From Mycobacterium sp. (GTDB taxonomy: Bacteria; Actinomycetota; Actinomycetes; Mycobacteriales; Mycobacteriaceae), in assembly GCA_025965895.1 (NCBI GenBank), contig JAOPWC010000119.1:1-49513 (forward strand): a stretch of DNA of 49,513 nucleotides, given 5' to 3'. Each line of letters begins with the position of its first letter. Positions within the stretch are counted from its first letter, which is position 1. The notes beneath the pieces were generated by a model. It saw nothing but the letters and a program-made list of their open reading frames with translations, did not search any database and was not told where the DNA came from. A program made the position numbers and the translations under genes. Of the stretch, positions 28,042 through 39,444 are shown one piece after another.

Positions 28042-28908
28042 ATGACTGACTGGACCGCAGCCGATCTGCCCTCGTTCGCCGGACGCACGGTCCTGGTGAC
28101 CGGCGCCAACAGCGGTCTGGGGCTGGTGACAGCCCGCGAGCTGGCCCGAGCCGGCGCCTGCGTCGTGCTCGCTGTCCGCGACACGGCCAAGGGCGAGGCG
28201 GCGGCGACCGGCATGTCCGGCGACGTCGAGGTGCGCCGCCTGGACCTGCAGGACCTGGCGTCGGTTCATGAATTCGCCGACGGGGTCGACGCCGTCGATG
28301 TCCTGGTCAACAACGCCGGCATCATGGCGGTGCCGTACGCGGTGACCAAGGACGGCTTCGAAAGCCAGATCGGCACCAATCATCTCGGCCACTTCGCGTT
28401 GACGAACCTGCTGTTGCCCAAGATCAGCGATCGCGTGGTGACGATTTCCTCGATGTTCCACTGGATCGGCCACATCAGCCTCGAGGACTTGAACTGGAAG
28501 TCGCGGCCGTACCACGCATGGCTCGCTTACGGGCAGTCCAAACTGGCCAACTTGCTGTTCACAAGTGAGTTGCAGCGCCGTCTGGACGAGGTCGGCTCCT
28601 CGGTTCTGTCGCTCGCCGCGCATCCCGGCTACTCCAATACACAACTGCAGAGCCACACCGGCCGACGCGTCAGCGCCGCACTGATGAAGGCCGGTGCCAT
28701 CTTCGCGACGGACGCGAATTTCGGGGCCCGTCAGACGCTGTTCACCGCGTCACAGCACTTGCCTGGCGACACGTTCATCGGTCCGCGGTACCGGATGGTC
28801 GGCCGCACACAGTCCGTCGGCCGCAGTCCGTTGGCTCGGCGTTCCGGCACCGCAACCGCCCTGTGGGACCTGTCTGAGCAGCTCACCGGCGCCAAATTTC
28901 CGCGCTGA
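28042..28908 (+). CDS. Short-chain dehydrogenase/reductase (WWOX/retinol dehydrogenase-like)
   Basis: 288 residues. Cofactor motif TGANSGLG near the N-terminus, NNAGIMA, and the catalytic pair YGQSK (Tyr-x3-Lys) with a preceding TISSMFHWIG Ser mark a classical/extended SDR using NAD(P)H. SDRs of this shape reduce or oxidise lipophilic alcohols and ketones; the substrate is not readable. The ATG at 28042 is supported by TAGGGT exactly 7 nt upstream; the 12 codons before it are not needed. It stands alone before rplY, with a 165-bp gap. Confidence 0.9.
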   Translation: MTDWTAADLPSFAGRTVLVTGANSGLGLVTARELARAGACVVLAVRDTAKGEAAATGMSGDVEVRRLDLQDLASVHEFADGVDAVDVLVNNAGIMAVPYAVTKDGFESQIGTNHLGHFALTNLLLPKISDRVVTISSMFHWIGHISLEDLNWKSRPYHAWLAYGQSKLANLLFTSELQRRLDEVGSSVLSLAAHPGYSNTQLQSHTGRRVSAALMKAGAIFATDANFGARQTLFTASQHLPGDTFIGPRYRMVGRTQSVGRSPLARRSGTATALWDLSEQLTGAKFPR

Positions 28909-29073
28909 GGCTCTGCTGCGCTACTCTGGGCGCTGCCGAATGTCGCCGGCCAGGCGGCTCCGGCCGTCACGGCGAGGGTGGTTGCGGCCACCGTTATCGA
29001 CGGAGACATGCCTTCTCGGGCGGATGTCTGCTCTTGCCGTGCCCCGAACCTCAACGGCAATGACAGGAGCGAC

Positions 29074-29730
29074 ATGGCTACCCCATCTACCAATCGGCTC
29101 ACCGCGACGGTGCGCACCAAGACCGGCAAAGGCGCGTCCCGACGAGCCCGTCGCGAGGGCAGGGTGCCCGCGGTTCTCTACGGTCACGGCGCTGCTCCGC
29201 AACACCTTGAGCTGTCCGCGCACGATTTCGCCGCGGTGCTGCGCCACTCGGGCACCAACGCGGTGCTCACCCTCGACATCGAGGGCAAGGAGCAGCTCGC
29301 GCTGACCAAGGCGCTCGAGATGCACCCGATCCGCCGCAACATCCAGCACGCGGACCTGCTGGTGGTCCGCCGCGGCGAGAAGGTCAGGGTCGAGGTGCCG
29401 GTCACGGTCGAGGGCGAGGCCACTCCCGGCACGCTGGTGACGCAGGATTCCAACACCATCGAAATTGAGGCCGAGGCGCTGTCGATCCCCGAGCAGCTGA
29501 CGGTGTCGGTCGACGGGGCCGAGGAGGGCACCCAGATCACTGCCGGTCAGATCGAACTGCCACGGGGCGTCACGCTGGTGTCCGATCCAGACATGCTGGT
29601 GGTTAACGTCGTCTCCTCCCCGACCGCCGAGGAACTCGAGGGGGAGGTCGCGGCCGATGTCGCCGAGACGGAGGAGGCCCTCGCCGAAGGTTTACCGGCA
29701 GAGGACGCGCACGCCACGACGTCCGAATAG
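29074..29730 (+). CDS. rplY: 50S ribosomal protein bL25 (CTC family)
   Basis: 218 residues, long CTC-type L25: the N-terminal 5S rRNA-binding domain (about 1-95, [22 protein letters not shown]) plus the TL5/CTC C-terminal domain and an acidic, Glu/Ala-rich tail. It binds 5S rRNA in the large subunit and is linked to general stress in Gram-positives. ATG with AGGAG seven bases upstream; a 32-codon upstream extension is rejected. pth follows after 3 nt, an arrangement conserved in actinobacteria. Confidence 0.96.
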   Translation: MATPSTNRLTATVRTKTGKGASRRARREGRVPAVLYGHGAAPQHLELSAHDFAAVLRHSGTNAVLTLDIEGKEQLALTKALEMHPIRRNIQHADLLVVRRGEKVRVEVPVTVEGEATPGTLVTQDSNTIEIEAEALSIPEQLTVSVDGAEEGTQITAGQIELPRGVTLVSDPDMLVVNVVSSPTAEELEGEVAADVAETEEALAEGLPAEDAHATTSE

Positions 29731-29733
29731 CCC

Positions 29734-30309
29734 GTGGCCGAGCCGCTGCTGGTGGTCGGCCTGGGCAATCCCGGCCCGGTCTATGCAAAGACCCGGCACA
29801 ACATCGGCTTCACGGTCGCCGACCTGCTGGCCGACCAGGTCGGCTCGAACTACAAGCTGCATAAGCGTTCCGGTGCCGATGTCGCCACCGGAAGGTTGGC
29901 CGGCCGGCCGGTCATTCTGGGTAAACCGCGCAGCTACATGAACGAGTCGGGACGCCAGGTAGCGACGCTCGCCAAGTTCTACTCCGTGCCGCCGGAGGAC
30001 ATCATCGTCATTCACGACGAACTCGACATCGACTTCGGCAAGATCCGGCTCAAGCTCGGTGGCGGTGAAGGTGGGCACAACGGTGTCCGCTCGGTGGCGA
30101 CAGCGTTGGGCACCAAGGACTTTTACCGGGTGCGCATTGGCATCGGCCGTCCGCCCGGGCGCAAAGACCCCGCCGCATTCGTGTTGGAGAACTTCACGGC
30201 CACAGAGCGTCAGGAGGTGCCGGTTATCCGTGAGCAGGCCGCCGACGCCACCGAAATGCTGATCGAACTCGGGCTCGAGACCGCCCAGAACCAGGTGCAC
30301 ACCTGGTAG
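29734..30309 (+). CDS. pth: Peptidyl-tRNA hydrolase
   Basis: 191 residues from GTG. It frees tRNA from stalled peptidyl-tRNA. The family's key residues are present: [15 protein letters not shown] with catalytic His22, [10 protein letters not shown] with the substrate Asn, and [24 protein letters not shown] with Asp and Asn. The gene is 3 nt after rplY, so both are probably one transcript. The converging ABC permease ends 64 bp downstream. Confidence 0.97.
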   Translation: MAEPLLVVGLGNPGPVYAKTRHNIGFTVADLLADQVGSNYKLHKRSGADVATGRLAGRPVILGKPRSYMNESGRQVATLAKFYSVPPEDIIVIHDELDIDFGKIRLKLGGGEGGHNGVRSVATALGTKDFYRVRIGIGRPPGRKDPAAFVLENFTATERQEVPVIREQAADATEMLIELGLETAQNQVHTW

Positions 30310-30373
30310 CGGGGCTGAACTCTCAGCGACCTCCGCCGCCGTGTGGTCGCCGTGGTGGTCGACCGGTCAGGTG

Positions 30374-31222
30374 TCAGTCCGCCGTGCGCCGGGCGTACGC
30401 GCGCAAAGCGACCGGTGCGAACACCGCCGTCAGCAGCAGCGACCAGATGATCGTCGCCGGCACCGGATGATGCAGTGGCAGTTGAGCGCTCGCCGGCGCA
30501 GCCGGCCCGTTGCCCCACAACTCGCGCATGGCCTGGGCCAAGGACGAAACCGGGTTCCACTCCGCGATCACCCGCAGCCAGTGCTGCATCGGCTCCGTGG
30601 GCGCGAATGTGTTGGCCAGAAACGTGATCGGGAACAATACCGTGAACATGACCCCGTTGACCGCCTCGACGGTCCGCATCAGCGAACCGACCAGGATGCC
30701 GAACCAGATGATCCCGAAGCCGAAGATCAGCACCAGCGCGAACGCCAGAATCGCTTCGCCGATACTGCCGCGGATGCGCCAGCCGATGGCCAGCCCGGTC
30801 AAGGCCATCACGACGATGCCGATCGACGAGTGGATCAGGCTCGCGACGCTGCGCCCGATCAGCACCGACGAGCGCGCGATCGGCAGCGCTCGGAAACGGT
30901 CGATGATGCCCTTCTCCAGGTCCGAGGTGATGCCGGACGCGACGACGAACGCCGAGAAGACGATGGTCTGTGCCTGAATGCCCGGCAGCAGGAATTCCCG
31001 ATAGGAGGAACCCCCGGTATTGGTGATCGACGCGCCGAACACGAACGCGAACAACAGCACGAACATGACCGGCTGTGCGGTCACGTCACTGAGCATCTCA
31101 GGCATCCGCTTGGTGTGAATCATGTTGCGCTTGACCATGATCCACGACTGCTGAACAACGTTGGTCGGCTGGATCCGCGGCCGGTGCGATCGGGTGGGCA
31201 GCTGCTGCGCGACGGCGGTCAT
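30374..31222 (-). CDS. ABC-2 type exporter permease (DrrB-like)
   Basis: 282 residues with six predicted membrane helices and the ABC-2 domain pattern: an N-terminal cytoplasmic stretch, LPGIQAQTIVFSAFVVASGI, GIIDRFRALPIARSSVLIGR (coupling region) and FLANTFAPTEPMQHWLRVI near the end. The family exports drugs or lipids (DrrB, daunorubicin). Its start overlaps the ATPase stop by 4 nt, so the two are made together as one transporter. This pair is not part of the M. tuberculosis order between pth and pks16, so it is accessory. Confidence 0.92.
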   Translation of the reverse strand: MTAVAQQLPTRSHRPRIQPTNVVQQSWIMVKRNMIHTKRMPEMLSDVTAQPVMFVLLFAFVFGASITNTGGSSYREFLLPGIQAQTIVFSAFVVASGITSDLEKGIIDRFRALPIARSSVLIGRSVASLIHSSIGIVVMALTGLAIGWRIRGSIGEAILAFALVLIFGFGIIWFGILVGSLMRTVEAVNGVMFTVLFPITFLANTFAPTEPMQHWLRVIAEWNPVSSLAQAMRELWGNGPAAPASAQLPLHHPVPATIIWSLLLTAVFAPVALRAYARRTAD

Positions 31223-32178
31223 GGGCTGTCCTCCTGCTCGGTGCGATGTCCGGTGAGTGACAGGAAGACGTCGTCGAGGCTGGGCCGGGACAGCCCGATG
31301 TCATCGACGTCGATGTTGCTGTCGTTGAGCCAGCCGGCGACCCGCGTCATGTCCTCCAGGCCGGCGGCCGCGGCGGTCAACTGCCGGGCTCCGGCGTCCA
31401 CGAACACCTCGACGCCAGTCTTGGCCAGCAGCGCCTTCGCCGCAGCCAGGTCCTCGGTGCGAGACACCGTGACCACCAGGCTGGCGTTGCCGGCCTGCTG
31501 TTTGAGGAGCAGCGGCGTCCCCTGGGCGATGATGCGGCCCTTGTCCATCACCACGATGTTGTCGGCCAACTGGTCGGCCTCCTCGAGGTACTGCGTCGTC
31601 AGCAACAACGTGGCGCCCTCTTGGACGAGCCCGCGCAACACGTCCCACAGCTCGGTGCGGCTGCGCGGGTCGAGCCCGGTCGTGGGCTCGTCGAGAAAAA
31701 GCACCGGCGGGCCGGCCAGCAGGCTGACCGCCAGGTCGAGACGACGGCGCATGCCACCTGAATACGACTTCACCGGGCGGTCCGCGGCTTCGGCGATCAC
31801 GAACTGGTCGAGCAACTGGTCACCCAGGCGGTCGAGTTCCTTGCGCCGGATGCCGTAGAGGCCGCCGATCATCCGGATGTTCTCCCTGCCGGTGAGCAAC
31901 TCGTCCACGGTCGCGACCTGCCCGGTCAGTCCCATGTTGCGGCGCACCATGTCGGGCTCTTTGCGGACGTCGTATCCGGCGACCCTCGCGGTGCCGCTCG
32001 TGGGTGCGGTCAACGTCGCCATGATCCGGACGGTCGTGGTCTTGCCCGCGCCGTTGGGCCCGAGCAGCCCGAGCACGGTGCCCTGCGGCACGGCGAAGCT
32101 CACGCCGTCGACGGCGACGGTGTGGCCGAATCTCTTGACCAGATCGATGGCTTCGACTGCCGGCTCGGGACCAGACAT
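31219..32178 (-). CDS. ABC exporter ATP-binding protein (DrrA-like)
   Basis: 319 residues. Walker A GPNGAGKTTT (40-49), signature YSGGMRRR, Walker B VLFLDEPTTGLDP and the switch LTTQYLEEADQLAD are complete. A C-terminal DrrA-type extension (about 235-319, ending PSLDDVFLSLTG) typical of drug exporters follows. It powers the adjoining permease. ATG 32178 is preferred since TACGGT lies exactly 7 nt upstream; the long 5' extension of the frame is GC-rich noise. Substrate unknown; the neighbouring acyl-ligase suggests a lipid but does not prove it. Confidence 0.93.
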   Translation of the reverse strand: MSGPEPAVEAIDLVKRFGHTVAVDGVSFAVPQGTVLGLLGPNGAGKTTTVRIMATLTAPTSGTARVAGYDVRKEPDMVRRNMGLTGQVATVDELLTGRENIRMIGGLYGIRRKELDRLGDQLLDQFVIAEAADRPVKSYSGGMRRRLDLAVSLLAGPPVLFLDEPTTGLDPRSRTELWDVLRGLVQEGATLLLTTQYLEEADQLADNIVVMDKGRIIAQGTPLLLKQQAGNASLVVTVSRTEDLAAAKALLAKTGVEVFVDAGARQLTAAAAGLEDMTRVAGWLNDSNIDVDDIGLSRPSLDDVFLSLTGHRTEQEDSP

Positions 32179-32477
32179 GACCCCGACCGTATCGGCCGGC
32201 ACCGACACGGCGCCAACGGTTGATGTGTGAATGCAGCCCAGGGTGAACCGATAGAGCACCAGCCGCAGCGGCGCCCAGTTTCGACTGCCGCCAAATGTCC
32301 CGGCGTATGCGGTGAGCAGGAGTTGGCGGGAAGCGGGGCCTGAAACCAAGGTGATCGGCGAGTGTTCGGCCGGCGGGCACGCCGCACGCGACCATCGTCG
32401 GCATTGCGTTCGTGGTGAACGCCGGCGCCGGCGCGGCGAGCTCCGGGGATCGGACGCCGCCGGTGCGCCGAACTGAG
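32179..32477. other. Non-coding gap between the ABC ATPase and the ligase gene
   Basis: 299 bp without a supported gene on either strand. It holds the probable leaderless -10 of the ABC ATPase (TACGGT, 32186-32191) at its left end. Open frames across it have compositions of shadow ORFs. I see no repeat or clear terminator. Confidence 0.4.
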
Positions 32478-34118
32478 CTAGCTGAAGCTGACCAGCGAGA
32501 CCGAATTCGCGCGGCGCAGCTTGCCTGACGGGGTCTTCGGGATGGTGCCCGGACCCAGGACGACCACGTTGCGCGGCCGGACGTCGACCTCGGCGACCAC
32601 CTCGTGCGCGACCTGGTGCTCGATGCGGCGGAGCTCGGCCGGATCCTGCCAGTTGTTGCACTCCACTGCGACGGCGAAGCTTTCGCGCGAGTGCCCGGCG
32701 TCCAGCCGCACCGCGACGGCGCACCCGGGCCGCACCCCCTTGACCCGGCCGGCGGCGCGCTCGATGTCGGTCGGGTAGATGTTGCGGCCGGCCATGATGA
32801 TCACGTCCTTGACCCGTCCGCAGACCACCACATGGCCGTTCTCCATCTGGTAGCCCAAATCGCCGGTGTCGTACCAGCCGTGTATGTCCTGCGCGGGCAC
32901 GAAGCCCGCCATCGTGATGTAGCCGGGCGTCAGCGGCTCGCCTCGCAGCTGGATCACACCGACACCGCGCCGCGGCAGCACGTTGCCGTCGTCATCCACC
33001 ACACGCGCCTCGATGCCCTCCAGCAGCGGGCCGAGCGACGCCAGCCGGCGGGTGTTGCCCTTGGTGGCCGGCACGGCGCGTCGTAGCGCGGCCAGCAGGT
33101 CAGCGTCGATCTCGTCGACAACCAGGCCGGCGCCGCACTCGGAGAACGACACCGCCAGCGTCGTCTCGGCCATCCCGTATGCCGGCAGGATCGCCTCGGG
33201 CTGCAACCCGAAGGGCCTGCCCGCGTCGATGAGATCCTCCACGTCGGCCGGCTCCACCGGCTCGGCGCCCGACAGCGCGAAGCGCAGCGTGGACAGGTCG
33301 AACTGGCCGGGCTTGGCCTGGTTGCGCAGCCGCTTGGCTAACAGCGCGTAGGCGAAGTTCGGCGCCGCGGTCATCGTGCCCTTGTACTTGTCGATGAGCT
33401 TGGCCCACAGCAGCGTGTCCCGCAGGAAGTCCATCGGGGTGACCTTGATCAACTCGGCGCCGAAGTACATCGGCACGGTCAGAAAGCCGATCATCCCCAT
33501 GTCGTGGAAGAGCGGCAGCCAGCTGATCATCACGTCTTTGTCGACGTCGTACTTCGCCCCGATGAACATCGCCTCGGCGTTGGAGTACAAGTTGCGGTGG
33601 GTGATCTGCACGGCCTTGGGCGAGCCGGTCGAGCCGGACGTCAGCTGCATCAGGGCCAGATCGTCCTCGCCGGTGTCGACGGCATCGATCGGGTCGGCGG
33701 CCAACAGTTCATCGACGGTCACGACCTTCATGCCGCGCTCGGTGAGCACCGGGATCGCAACCATGAACGGGTCCGAGACGATGACGACCTTGGCCTCGAT
33801 CATGTCGATGATCGTCGTCGTGTCCTTGGCCCACGTCTGCAGGTCCGTTCGCGGGGTGGGCTGATGCAACATCGTCAGGCTGGCGCCGCGCATCCACAGA
33901 CCCTGCGCGGTGGGGGCGATTTCCACCGGAGCGCCCGCCAGCACACCGACAGCGTCGCCGTGCCCGACGCCGGCTTTCGCGAGGCCGCCGGCGATCCGTC
34001 GCGCCGTCTGGTGCACGTCGCCCCAGGTGTGCCGGACCGGCTCGTGCGGCTCGCCGGTAACTATGCCCGTGGTGGTCGTCAGGGCGTTGCGGTACATCTT
34101 CTCGGTGAATCTGCTCAC
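32478..34118 (-). CDS. pks16: Acyl-CoA/acyl-AMP ligase of the Pks16 (FadD/FAAL) type
   Basis: 546 residues, full-length adenylating enzyme. The P-loop-like A3 motif [19 protein letters not shown]5 AYGMAETT, A7 [11 protein letters not shown]8 region [10 protein letters not shown] and the catalytic lysine in KTPSGKLRR are all present. It activates a fatty acid as acyl-AMP. Despite the name in M. tuberculosis (Rv1013), it is not a polyketide synthase. GTG start with CCAGGAGGTTGTC upstream is a strong ribosome site. It keeps the known position between pth and ispE. Confidence 0.9.
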   Translation of the reverse strand: MSRFTEKMYRNALTTTTGIVTGEPHEPVRHTWGDVHQTARRIAGGLAKAGVGHGDAVGVLAGAPVEIAPTAQGLWMRGASLTMLHQPTPRTDLQTWAKDTTTIIDMIEAKVVIVSDPFMVAIPVLTERGMKVVTVDELLAADPIDAVDTGEDDLALMQLTSGSTGSPKAVQITHRNLYSNAEAMFIGAKYDVDKDVMISWLPLFHDMGMIGFLTVPMYFGAELIKVTPMDFLRDTLLWAKLIDKYKGTMTAAPNFAYALLAKRLRNQAKPGQFDLSTLRFALSGAEPVEPADVEDLIDAGRPFGLQPEAILPAYGMAETTLAVSFSECGAGLVVDEIDADLLAALRRAVPATKGNTRRLASLGPLLEGIEARVVDDDGNVLPRRGVGVIQLRGEPLTPGYITMAGFVPAQDIHGWYDTGDLGYQMENGHVVVCGRVKDVIIMAGRNIYPTDIERAAGRVKGVRPGCAVAVRLDAGHSRESFAVAVECNNWQDPAELRRIEHQVAHEVVAEVDVRPRNVVVLGPGTIPKTPSGKLRRANSVSLVSFS

Positions 34119-34430
34119 GACAACCTCCTGGGTCTCCGGAGCCGCAGCTGCGGCGTCGTTGCACGCAGCGCAAAGACCCGGAATTCAATGGTCCGCCTGC
34201 TAGAAGGTGCTTGGCAGGAGGCGCGCGCGCACATTTGGGGAGCGGTTCTGTTGCGAATCGGTGTTGCGCCCGCGGCCTTCCCGGACGTTGCCCATACGCC
34301 GACCCCGGTGATGCGTCTGCGGTACAACTGTCGCCCACCACTTCGTCGGATGGGCGACATGAGATAGGAAGTCTGACCGCTACTCTTCACCGCGAGTGAT
34401 CTTAAACTCCTCTTAGGATCTAAGCAAAAC
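34119..34430. other. Non-coding gap between the ligase gene and the ispE terminator
   Basis: No gene is supported in this stretch. It contains the ribosome site of the ligase gene at its left edge and a lower-GC segment around 34385-34430 (CTTAAACTCC, CTTAGGATCTAAGC). A promoter for the ligase gene must lie here but I cannot fix it. Confidence 0.4.
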
Positions 34431-34450
34431 GTAGGCCTTTTGAGGCCTGC
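34425..34450 (-). terminator. Intrinsic terminator downstream of ispE
   Basis: On the minus strand GCAGGCCT (34450-34443) pairs with AGGCCTAC (34438-34431) around a CAAA loop, an 8-bp stem with one G-T pair, followed at once by GTTTTGC. It begins 2 nt after the ispE stop. Stem plus U-run is a canonical intrinsic terminator and closes the rpfB-ksgA-ispE direction. Confidence 0.7.
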
Positions 34451-34451
34451 G

Positions 34452-35405
34452 TCACACTCCGGTGGTCGGGGCCGGCACCACCCGAGCGCCCTGCACGGGG
34501 CCACTAGCCACCCGGACAGTACGGCATACGCCCGCTCCCGCCAACTGCGTGGCGACATCGACTGCCGACGGGGCCGTCGGGCAGAGGAAGGCACACGTCG
34601 GCCCTGAGCCGGAGACGATGCCGGCCAACGCCCCTGCTTCCGAGCCGGCGCCCAATGTTCGCCGCAGCGCGGGATCGAGACTCAACGCCGCCGCCTGCAA
34701 CTCGTTGCCCAGCAGCGGCGCCAGTTGGGTGGGGTCGCCCGCCGCCAGGGCCGCCAGCAACGGCTCGGGTTCGGGCAGCCGGAGCGGATCGCCGGCGTCA
34801 CGCAATCGGTCGATCTCGGCGAACACCGCGGTCGTGGACAGGCCACGCTCGCCGAACGCCAGCACCCAGTGGAAGGTGTTGCGGGCCAGCACCGTGGCCA
34901 GCTCCTCACCTCGTCCGCTACCCAGCGCAGTTCCGCCGTGCAATGCGAACGGCACGTCGCTGCCCAGTCGGGCGGCCAGCGCGTGCAAGTCGCGACGGGG
35001 CACCCCGAGCTCCCACAGGTTGTTCATCGCGACCAGCACGGCAGCGGCGTCTGCGCTGCCGCCGGCCATGCCCCCGGCCACTGGGATGGATTTCTCGACC
35101 GTGATCGCGACGTCGGGCGAGCGGCCCACGTATTCGGCCATCAACTCGGCGGCCTGCCAAGCCAGGTTGCCCTCGTCGGCGGGCAGCACGTCGGCACCCT
35201 CGCCGGCCACGTCCAACGACAGCACGTCAGAGTTGCGGACAGTGACCTCGTCGAGCAGTGACACGGCGTGGAACACGGTGGTCAGCTCGTGGTAGCCGTC
35301 GTCGCGGCGATCGCCGACGGCCAGGTACAGATTCACCTTTCCCGGCACGCGGACGGTGACCGAACCGGTTGCCACCCATTCAGGAGCGGTGCTGCCGTCG
35401 GACAC
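34452..35405 (-). CDS. ispE: 4-diphosphocytidyl-2-C-methyl-D-erythritol kinase
   Basis: 317 residues, a GHMP kinase of the MEP isoprenoid pathway. Landmarks are [21 protein letters not shown] (catalytic Lys23 region), the ATP loop [13 protein letters not shown] (109-121) with catalytic Asp in the later LGSDVPF, and SGSGPTCAF near the C-terminus. GTG 35405 is favoured because TAGTGT stands exactly 7 nt before it; the frame upstream to 35471 runs through an inverted repeat. In M. tuberculosis it follows ksgA directly; here a kinase gene on the other strand separates them, so it needs its own promoter. Confidence 0.95.
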   Translation of the reverse strand: MSDGSTAPEWVATGSVTVRVPGKVNLYLAVGDRRDDGYHELTTVFHAVSLLDEVTVRNSDVLSLDVAGEGADVLPADEGNLAWQAAELMAEYVGRSPDVAITVEKSIPVAGGMAGGSADAAAVLVAMNNLWELGVPRRDLHALAARLGSDVPFALHGGTALGSGRGEELATVLARNTFHWVLAFGERGLSTTAVFAEIDRLRDAGDPLRLPEPEPLLAALAAGDPTQLAPLLGNELQAAALSLDPALRRTLGAGSEAGALAGIVSGSGPTCAFLCPTAPSAVDVATQLAGAGVCRTVRVASGPVQGARVVPAPTTGV

Positions 35406-35437
35406 GGCACAGACACTATCGTCCGCAGGAGGGAAAG

Positions 35438-35472
35438 AGTGGCGAGATGGACCCCTCGGCCGGCTCGCCACT
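35438..35472. repeat. Perfect 9-bp inverted repeat between ispE and the kinase gene (arm A)
   Basis: AGTGGCGAG (35438-35446) is matched by CTCGCCACT (35464-35472) around a 17-nt spacer. It lies 33 bp before the ispE start and about 100 bp before the kinase start. No U-run follows on either strand, so it is more likely an operator or tractless terminator than a standard one. Confidence 0.6.
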
Positions 35473-35491
35473 TGGCTCCGGTACTACCCGA

Positions 35492-35521
35492 CACGGGCCC
35501 CGATCAAACGCTGGGCCCGTG
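35492..35521. repeat. Perfect 9-bp inverted repeat between ispE and the kinase gene (arm B)
   Basis: CACGGGCCC (35492-35500) is matched by GGGCCCGTG (35513-35521) around a 12-nt spacer. It follows the first inverted repeat by 19 bp and ends 53 bp before the kinase GTG. Very GC-rich, with no U-run. Two such hairpins in a 169-bp divergent region are unusual. Confidence 0.6.
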
Positions 35522-35574
35522 GATCTGCGTGTAGCCGTGAAGGGGCGCACGAACCATGCTTCTAGGCTGAGAAC

Positions 35575-36375
35575 GTGCTGCGACCAGGCCAGACGTTCGC
35601 TGAGTACGTCATCGACGGGTTTCTCGGCGCTGGCGGGTCGGCCACCGTATACCGGGCGCGTCAAAAGGCCGACCGCCGACATCTTGTCGCGCTCAAGGTT
35701 CTCGACGACCACCACCGGGTCCCTCCCGAGTTGATGCGGCTGCAAAGAGAATTCGAATTCGCACGGCGCGCTCACCACCCTCATGTCGTAGCGGTCGAGC
35801 GGCATGGCGCCGGCTGGCTGTCGATGCAGTTGCTCGACGGCGGCCATGTGGCGACGCTGCGCACCCTCGCGCAACGCCTGAGGGCTTTGACGCAGATCGC
35901 CGAGGCGCTCGACTATGTACATCGCTGCGGGATCATCCATTGTGACGTCAAGCCCACCAATATCCTTGTCGGCGAGCCCTTCTGCAGTGCTGACGCGGTG
36001 CTGATCGACTTCGGGGTGGCCCACGCCCTTGCCGAGGACGTGCACAAGGAGAGGCCGTTGCAGATCCGGGCGTCGCTGCCGTATTTGGCGCCCGAACTCC
36101 TGCGCGGGCAGATGCCCACCGCCGTCACCGACGAGTACGCGCTGGCCTGCACCACGGTCGAATTGGTCACCGGCTCTCCGCCATTCGTCGCCAGGACCTC
36201 AATGGAACTCGTCGACGCGCAGTTGTACAGGCCGCCTCCCCGCATCTCGCCAAACGTCTCGTGGGTACCACGCGCGTTTGACTCGATCTTGCAGACGGCC
36301 ATGGCCAAAGACCGCGAAGAGCGCTACCAGACATGCACCGAATTGATGTCGATGGTGACTAAGGTGCTGCGATGA
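35575..36375 (+). CDS. Short soluble Ser/Thr protein kinase, non-RD type
   Basis: 266 residues, just a kinase domain with no membrane segment or sensor. Glycine loop GAGGSATV (18-25), ATP Lys41 (ALKVL), catalytic loop HCDVKPTN (122-129) with Asp124, DFG (145-147) and LAPELL (171-176) are in place, so catalysis is plausible. The usual HRD Arg is Cys123: a non-RD kinase not dependent on activation-loop phosphorylation in the usual way. Most mycobacterial Pkn proteins are longer and membrane-anchored, PknK and PknG excepted. It is inserted antisense between ksgA and ispE. TAGGCT lies 6 nt before the GTG. Targets unknown. Confidence 0.88.
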   Translation: MLRPGQTFAEYVIDGFLGAGGSATVYRARQKADRRHLVALKVLDDHHRVPPELMRLQREFEFARRAHHPHVVAVERHGAGWLSMQLLDGGHVATLRTLAQRLRALTQIAEALDYVHRCGIIHCDVKPTNILVGEPFCSADAVLIDFGVAHALAEDVHKERPLQIRASLPYLAPELLRGQMPTAVTDEYALACTTVELVTGSPPFVARTSMELVDAQLYRPPPRISPNVSWVPRAFDSILQTAMAKDREERYQTCTELMSMVTKVLR

Positions 36376-36397
36376 CGTTACGTCGTACCGGCAGAAG

Positions 36398-38475
<2,078 letters not shown>

Positions 38476-38538
38476 CTAGGCCCAGGGGGCCGATCTGATC
38501 ACAAGACGGTAACGAAGCGGAGTACCTATGGCAAATCT

Positions 38539-39399
38539 TCAGCGGGGTGGAGTCAGGTTTGACCTTGAAAGCCCGTACACGCGGGACGCGGTGTCGGTGA
38601 CATCGCTGGCCAAGTCCTCGGCTCGACGCCCGGTCAGGTCTGCCAACGCCCGCACAGTGTAGGGCAGGCAGTACGGCTCATTCGGTGCCCCGCGATAGGG
38701 ATGCGGCGTCAGAAACGGCGCGTCGGTCTCCACCAGCAGTTGCTCATGCGGGATAAAACGCGCCGCTTCCCGCAGTTCGGCGGCATTTTTGAAGGTGACG
38801 GTGCCGGACAGGCTCAACACCCAGCCGGCATCCACACATGTTCGGGCCATCGACGGCCCAGAGGAGAAGCAGTGGAAGATCACGGTGTCGGGTGGTCCCT
38901 CGGCGCGCAGCACGTCCAGCACGTCGGCGTCGGCGTCGCGGTTGTGAATCATCAGCGGTTTGCCGGTTCGTTTCGCGAGGTCGATGTGCCAAGCGAACGC
39001 CGTCCGCTGCACAGCCGGCTGCGCGCACCCGTCGAGGCGTCCCGGCCAGTACAGATCAAGGCCCGTCTCTCCGATCGCCACCACGCGGGGGTGGGCGGCC
39101 AGGGCTTCGATCTCCGCCCGCGCCGGATCGTCAAGGCCGTCGGCACGGGTGGGATGCAGCGCCACCGCGGCGTACACCCGCGGATCCCAGTCGGCGGCGT
39201 GGGTGACCCACCGAGCCGACGCGAGGTCGTCGGCGATGGTCACCACTGCCCCGATACCGACCGCCGCGGCGCGATCGACGATCGCCCGCACCCCGTCGGC
39301 GTCGTGGGCCCCGCAGGCATCTAAATGCGTGTGCGCGTCGACGAGGGGGGCCAGCGGTTCGGGCGGCGGAGGCGCCGGGCGCGAGGTCGAGCCGCTCAC
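38539..39399 (-). CDS. tatD: TatD-family metal-dependent DNase/hydrolase
   Basis: 286 residues, a TIM-barrel hydrolase. The metal ligands are in DAHTHLD (21-27), GETGLD, MIHNRDAD (His), FHCFSSG (His) and VETDAPFLTPHPYRG (Asp). The family degrades DNA 3'-to-5' and is linked to repair and RNA quality control; exact substrate in mycobacteria is open. GTG 39399 is the likely start, since the long open frame upstream is antisense to metG. The start lies inside a perfect 20-bp tandem duplication, so GTGCAGGTGAGCGGC exists in two copies. It precedes rpfB as in M. tuberculosis. Confidence 0.92.
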   Translation of the reverse strand: MSGSTSRPAPPPPEPLAPLVDAHTHLDACGAHDADGVRAIVDRAAAVGIGAVVTIADDLASARWVTHAADWDPRVYAAVALHPTRADGLDDPARAEIEALAAHPRVVAIGETGLDLYWPGRLDGCAQPAVQRTAFAWHIDLAKRTGKPLMIHNRDADADVLDVLRAEGPPDTVIFHCFSSGPSMARTCVDAGWVLSLSGTVTFKNAAELREAARFIPHEQLLVETDAPFLTPHPYRGAPNEPYCLPYTVRALADLTGRRAEDLASDVTDTASRVYGLSRSNLTPPR

Positions 39400-39430
39400 C
39401 TGCACACCATGCCGCTCACCTGCACACCAT
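39391..39430. repeat. Perfect 20-bp tandem duplication at the tatD start
   Basis: GCCGCTCACCTGCACACCAT occurs twice in direct succession (39391-39410 and 39411-39430). The first copy contains the tatD GTG on the minus strand; the second copies the same initiation region 20 bp upstream, out of frame. It fills most of the 45-bp gap to metG. It looks like a recent replication-slippage event. Confidence 0.9.
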
Positions 39431-39444
39431 AAGGTGAAGAAGAG

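Noticed and set aside
30341..31858. 505-codon plus-strand ORF
   Set aside because: Antisense to the ABC permease and ATPase genes, which have complete motifs.
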